DNA from: an uncultured Oscillospiraceae bacterium
Lineage (GTDB): Bacteria > Bacillota > Clostridia > Oscillospirales > Oscillospiraceae
NCBI GenBank assembly: GCA_944387075.1
Contig: CALXDO010000004.1
Coordinates: 20,719 to 84,718 of the forward strand
Reading direction: 5' to 3'
Length of the DNA: 64,000 bases
The position numbers and the translations under genes are program-made. The notes below the pieces were generated by a model, which saw nothing but the letters and a program-made list of their open reading frames with translations, made no database searches and had not been told where the DNA came from. Positions 60,649-64,000 of this stretch are shown here, in pieces. Position 1 is the first letter of the stretch. Every line of letters starts with the position of its first letter.

Positions 60649-62226
60649 TCATTGCCCGCTCTGCCCGTAGTTGGACAGCACCCGAGCGGAAGGATCGTCT
60701 ACGTTGCACCCCTCCCAGGCCCGGTTGGGCATCCAGAAGTCTACCACCATCTGGCTCTGACCGGGATAGTACTTTTCAAACAGCTCTCGATACAGCAGCG
60801 ATTCCTTGGTGAAGGGCTGGGCGTGGGTGTAACACTGCCGCCGGACCTGGAATTCGGCGTCGGTGTAGCAGGTCTCGGCGTAGGCCTTGAGGTCATCCAC
60901 CATGGAGTGGCCCACGGCGTCGGAAAAAGCGGCCTTTTCCCGGTATAGAATGTTCAAAGGCAGGTAATCTCCCTCAAAGGCGCGGCGAAGTAAGTATTTG
61001 CCTTTCCCGTAGGTGTTGCACTTGAGCTTTGGATCAATGGCCATAACATAGCGGACAAAATCCAGATCGCCAAAGGGGATCCGGGCCTCCAGAGAGTTGA
61101 CGGAGATGCACCGGTCAGCCCGCAGCACGTCGTACATGTGCAGTTCGCGAACCCGCTTGGCGGCTTCCTCCTGAAAGGCTTGGGGGGAGGGGGCAAAGTC
61201 GGTGTATTTGTAGCCGAACAGCTCGTCGGAGATTTCTCCGGTGAGAAGCACCCGGATGTCCGTCTGTTCGTGGATGGCCTTACAGATCAGATACATGCCA
61301 ATGCTGGCCCGAATGGTGGTGATGTCGTAGGTGGCCAGCAGTTCCACCACAGGCTCCAGGGCGGCCAACACATCCTCTTGGGTGATGATAATTTCGGTGT
61401 GGTCGCTGCCGATGTACTCCGCCACCTCCCTGGCATATTTCAGGTCAATGGCATCTTGGTCCATGCCGATGGCAAAGGTGCGAATGGGAGCGTCCAAGGC
61501 CTTGGCGGCTACGGCACACACCAGGGATGAGTCCAGACCGCCGCTGAGGAGAAAGCCTACCTTGGCATCAGATACCAGGCGCTTTTGAATCCCTGCCACC
61601 AGCTTTTCCCGGATATTGCGGCAAATGGTATCCAAATCATCGTCCACGACCTGCTCCACACGGGTCATGTCTGCATATTGTACGAAGTTGCCGTCCAGGT
61701 AGTAGTAGCCCGGAGGGAAGGGGAGAATGGTTTCCACCAGCCCCACCAGGTTTTTGGGTTCGCTGGCAAGGATGATGGCTCCGGCCTCGTCGTAGCCATA
61801 GTACAGGGGGCGGATGCCAATGGGGTCCCGGGCAGCCACCACGTGGCCCCCGTCGGTGTTCAGAATGATGCAGGCAAACTCTGCGTCCAGTTGAGCGAAC
61901 AAATCCACTCCGTATTCCTTATAGAGTGGGAGAAGAATTTCACAGTCCGACTGGCTGCGAAAGGTATACTTCTCTTTCAGCCGCTCCCGCACAGACTCAA
62001 AGCCATACAATTCCCCATTGCATACGGCATAGCAGCCGTCCAATTGGAATGGCTGCATGCCCTGGGGGTGCAGGCCCATGATAGCTAAGCGGTGAAAGCC
62101 CAGCACACCCAGAGAAGTCTCTACCAAATGGGAGTTGTCAGGTCCCCGAGACTTAGTTTTCGAAAATCCCCGAGTGAAGACAGCGAGGTCTACCTTCGGG
62201 GAGCAATACCCCATAATAGCACACAT
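60649..62226 (-). CDS. asnB: Asparagine synthase (glutamine-hydrolysing)
   Basis: A 525-residue AsnB type enzyme makes Asn from Asp, ATP and glutamine. The N-terminal class II glutaminase domain starts with the catalytic Cys2 (MCAIMGY) and contains NGELYGF. The C-terminal synthetase domain has the PPi loop LLSGGLDSS and the substrate motif LTGEISDELFGYKY. Start ATG 62226 leaves Cys directly after Met and is 7 bp past AGGAGG; the open frame upstream is ignored. It lies downstream of glnN on the same strand, so the two glutamine-related enzymes may be co-transcribed. Confidence 0.95.
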   Translation of the reverse strand: MCAIMGYCSPKVDLAVFTRGFSKTKSRGPDNSHLVETSLGVLGFHRLAIMGLHPQGMQPFQLDGCYAVCNGELYGFESVRERLKEKYTFRSQSDCEILLPLYKEYGVDLFAQLDAEFACIILNTDGGHVVAARDPIGIRPLYYGYDEAGAIILASEPKNLVGLVETILPFPPGYYYLDGNFVQYADMTRVEQVVDDDLDTICRNIREKLVAGIQKRLVSDAKVGFLLSGGLDSSLVCAVAAKALDAPIRTFAIGMDQDAIDLKYAREVAEYIGSDHTEIIITQEDVLAALEPVVELLATYDITTIRASIGMYLICKAIHEQTDIRVLLTGEISDELFGYKYTDFAPSPQAFQEEAAKRVRELHMYDVLRADRCISVNSLEARIPFGDLDFVRYVMAIDPKLKCNTYGKGKYLLRRAFEGDYLPLNILYREKAAFSDAVGHSMVDDLKAYAETCYTDAEFQVRRQCYTHAQPFTKESLLYRELFEKYYPGQSQMVVDFWMPNRAWEGCNVDDPSARVLSNYGQSGQ

Positions 62227-62247
62227 ATTCATTCCTCCTGATACCAG

Positions 62248-62281
62248 CTGTGCCCATACCCCAGCGGGGGCATGGGCACAG
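62248..62281 (-). promoter_or_regulatory. Hairpin between glnN and asnB
   Basis: A 15-bp stem CTGTGCCCATACCCC with its return arm (62248-62262 with 62267-62281, one mismatch), no U-tract, ends just upstream of the asnB RBS. It could influence mRNA processing or translation. Confidence 0.5.
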
Positions 62282-62304
62282 ACCATGGTTTGGGTTGGTT
62301 GTCA

Positions 62305-64000
62305 TTACCGCACTCCGAACAGCAGCTGTCCGTAGGAGGGGTAGGGCCAGAACTTGCTGGCGGTGAGGGTCTCGGCTTGGTCGGCGGCGTGGCGCAGCTT
62401 TTCCATGGCGGGGAGAACCTCGTCTCGGATGGTGGTGGCGGCCTGGGTAACGTCGGTGTACTGTGCCACTAGATACACCACGTCCTCCAAACTCTCCATG
62501 CTCTGGGCAATCTCACCGGTGAGGGTGCACAGCTGCTCCAGCAGGCCCTCTTCGTAGGTGCAGGGAAGGGCCTTGTTCACGCCTTTTTTGGCGGTAATGC
62601 CCTGGGCGATATGGGTGGCGTAGCTCTCCACAGCGGGGAGGATGTCCTGACGGGCCATGTCGATCATGGTGTTGGCCTCGATCTCTACTGTTTTGCAGTA
62701 GTTATCCAGCATAATTTCGTACCGAGACTTGATTTCTGGGAAGGAGAATACCCCGTGGTGGATCAACATATCCACATTCTTATCCTTGAGCAGATAGGGC
62801 ATGCAGTCGGCGGTGGTGGGCAGGTTCAAAAGCCCCCGGGCCTTGGCCTCTTCAATCCAGCTGGCATCGTAGCCGTTGCCGTCGAAGAGAATGCGCTTGT
62901 GCTGACGGATGACATCCCGGAGAATCTGGTGGATTTCCGCAACCCGGTCTTGGGCCTGTTCCAGACGGTCGGCGTACTGACGCAGAGACTCGGCCACCGC
63001 AGCATTCAGCATCATGTTGGCGCAGGCAATGGAGTTAGAGGAACCCAGCATGCGGAATTCAAACTTATTGCCGGTGAAAGCAAAGGGGGAGGTGCGGTTT
63101 CGGTCGGTGGTGTCCCGGGTCAGGGGAGGCAGGGCATGAACGCCAAGTTTGACGCTCTCAGTCTGAGCGGCCATACACTGGCTGCCCTCCTCAATAGACT
63201 TGAGAATGCCGGACAACTCATCGCCCAGGAAGATGGACACTACGGCGGGAGGGGCCTCGTGGGCACCCAGACGGTGATCGTTTCCAGCAGTGGCCACGGA
63301 CAGACGCAGCAAATCCTGGTAGTCGTCTACGGCCTGGATGACAGCGCACAGGAAGAGAAGGAACCGGGTGTTTTCGTGGGGCTTCTCCCCGGGGGAGAGC
63401 AGATTGACGCCTGTATTGGTGGCCATGGACCAGTTGTTGTGCTTACCCGAACCGTTGACCCCGGCGAATGGTTTTTCATGGAGCAGACACACCAGACCGT
63501 GCTTGAGTGCCACCTTCTGCATGATCTCCATGGTTAGCTGGTTGTGGTCGGTGGCGATGTTGGTGGTGGTGTAGATGGGGGCCAGCTCGTGCTGAGCAGG
63601 GGCCACCTCGTTGTGCTGGGTTTTAGCCAGAATGCCCAGCTGCCACAGTTCCTGGTTCAGCTCATCCATGTAGGCAGCCACCCGCTCCTTGATGTTGCCG
63701 AAGTAGTGGTCGTTGAGCTCCTGACCCTTGGGAGAGCGGGCACCAAAGAGGGTACGGCCAGTGTAGATGAGGTCGGGACGCTGGTCGTACAGGGCGCGGT
63801 CCACCAGGAAATACTCCTGCTCGGGGCCCACGGACGTGCGCACCGACTTCACATCGGTGTCCCCCAGCAGATGGAGCACCCGCAGGGCCTGACGATTGAG
63901 GGCCTCCATGGAGCGCAGCAGCGGGGTTTTCTTATCCAGGGCCTCTCCGCCGTAGGAGCAGAAGGCGGTGGGGATGCACAGGGTTTTGCCCTTAATAAAG
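62305..64000 (-). CDS. glnN: Glutamine synthetase type III (C-terminal part, cut by window edge)
   Basis: The open frame continues to the window edge: the segment before the first Met at 63909 reads [20 protein letters not shown], then [10 protein letters not shown], which is normal GSIII sequence. The visible 565 residues hold the GSIII features: [44 protein letters not shown] and [17 protein letters not shown]. It makes glutamine from glutamate, ammonia and ATP. Full-length members are about 700 residues, so about 130 lie outside the window. The C-terminal helical region ends at LFGVR. Confidence 0.93.
   Translation of the reverse strand, partial: FIKGKTLCIPTAFCSYGGEALDKKTPLLRSMEALNRQALRVLHLLGDTDVKSVRTSVGPEQEYFLVDRALYDQRPDLIYTGRTLFGARSPKGQELNDHYFGNIKERVAAYMDELNQELWQLGILAKTQHNEVAPAQHELAPIYTTTNIATDHNQLTMEIMQKVALKHGLVCLLHEKPFAGVNGSGKHNNWSMATNTGVNLLSPGEKPHENTRFLLFLCAVIQAVDDYQDLLRLSVATAGNDHRLGAHEAPPAVVSIFLGDELSGILKSIEEGSQCMAAQTESVKLGVHALPPLTRDTTDRNRTSPFAFTGNKFEFRMLGSSNSIACANMMLNAAVAESLRQYADRLEQAQDRVAEIHQILRDVIRQHKRILFDGNGYDASWIEEAKARGLLNLPTTADCMPYLLKDKNVDMLIHHGVFSFPEIKSRYEIMLDNYCKTVEIEANTMIDMARQDILPAVESYATHIAQGITAKKGVNKALPCTYEEGLLEQLCTLTGEIAQSMESLEDVVYLVAQYTDVTQAATTIRDEVLPAMEKLRHAADQAETLTASKFWPYPSYGQLLFGVR

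Overview
The window looks like a chromosomal segment of a GC-rich, low-oxygen, gut-type Clostridia, most like Oscillospiraceae (Flavonifractor/Intestinimonas/Lawsonibacter-like). The reasons are strong AGGAGG-type ribosome binding sites, frequent GTG/TTG starts, Gram-positive surface proteins with sortase-like C-termini, a type III glutamine synthetase, GerMN and collagen-like spore-type proteins, siroheme/ferredoxin enzymes, and riboswitches typical of Firmicutes. The genus is inference. I saw no phage module, insertion sequence, CRISPR array, rRNA or intact tRNA gene.

Layout. 1-0.5 kb: end of an unknown gene, then two tandem, similar small-RNA-like units on the minus strand. 0.5-7.7 kb: dacA (minus), then comEA-like, a two-component system and a GerMN lipoprotein, then metY with a GlmU-like nucleotidyltransferase. 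8-13 kb: a very large surface glycosidase (GH123/DUF4091-like) and a WYL regulator. 13-25 kb: a long plus-strand run pyrE-radC-uvrB-ybaK-aldo/keto reductase-uvrA-small membrane proteins-M32 carboxypeptidase-UPF0340-XRE/TPR regulator. 25-30 kb: orphan membrane protein, DUF421 protein, a NiCo (czcD) riboswitch with a cation diffusion facilitator, a MATE exporter and a tiny Cys-rich protein. 30-37.4 kb (minus): GH84 and GH20 wall-anchored hexosaminidases. 38-40.5 kb: codB-codA. 40.6-51.5 kb (minus): an M56/BlaR1-like protein without BlaI, the mglBAC sugar transporter, and a sugar-binding lipoprotein with a YesM-type kinase and a YesN-type regulator. 51.5-57.5 kb: collagen-like protein, uridine phosphorylase, a fused CoA-disulfide-reductase/rhodanese/siroheme-reductase/ferredoxin enzyme, a VanY-like peptidase, and a DUF4230 protein coupled to a 28-residue membrane peptide. 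57.7-64 kb (minus): a P-type ATPase behind a yybP-ykoY (Mn2+) riboswitch, asnB and the 3' part of glnN.

How the genes work together. The three large secreted enzymes (GH123-like, GH84, GH20) all target N-acetylhexosamine glycans and carry wall-anchor tails. With the galactose-type ABC importer and its likely sugar-sensing three-gene system they suggest growth on host mucin or glycosaminoglycan sugars. Two metal-responsive riboswitches control two metal exporters. codBA and uridine phosphorylase salvage pyrimidines and pyrE makes them; asnB and glnN handle nitrogen. The observations most worth following are the twin CU-rich small RNAs at 90-451, the fused siroheme enzyme at 53260, the riboswitch-exporter pairs, the coiled-coil-extended MglC, the XRE/TPR regulator with a Trp-rich short ORF behind it, and the orphan M56 sensor with a palindrome in its promoter.
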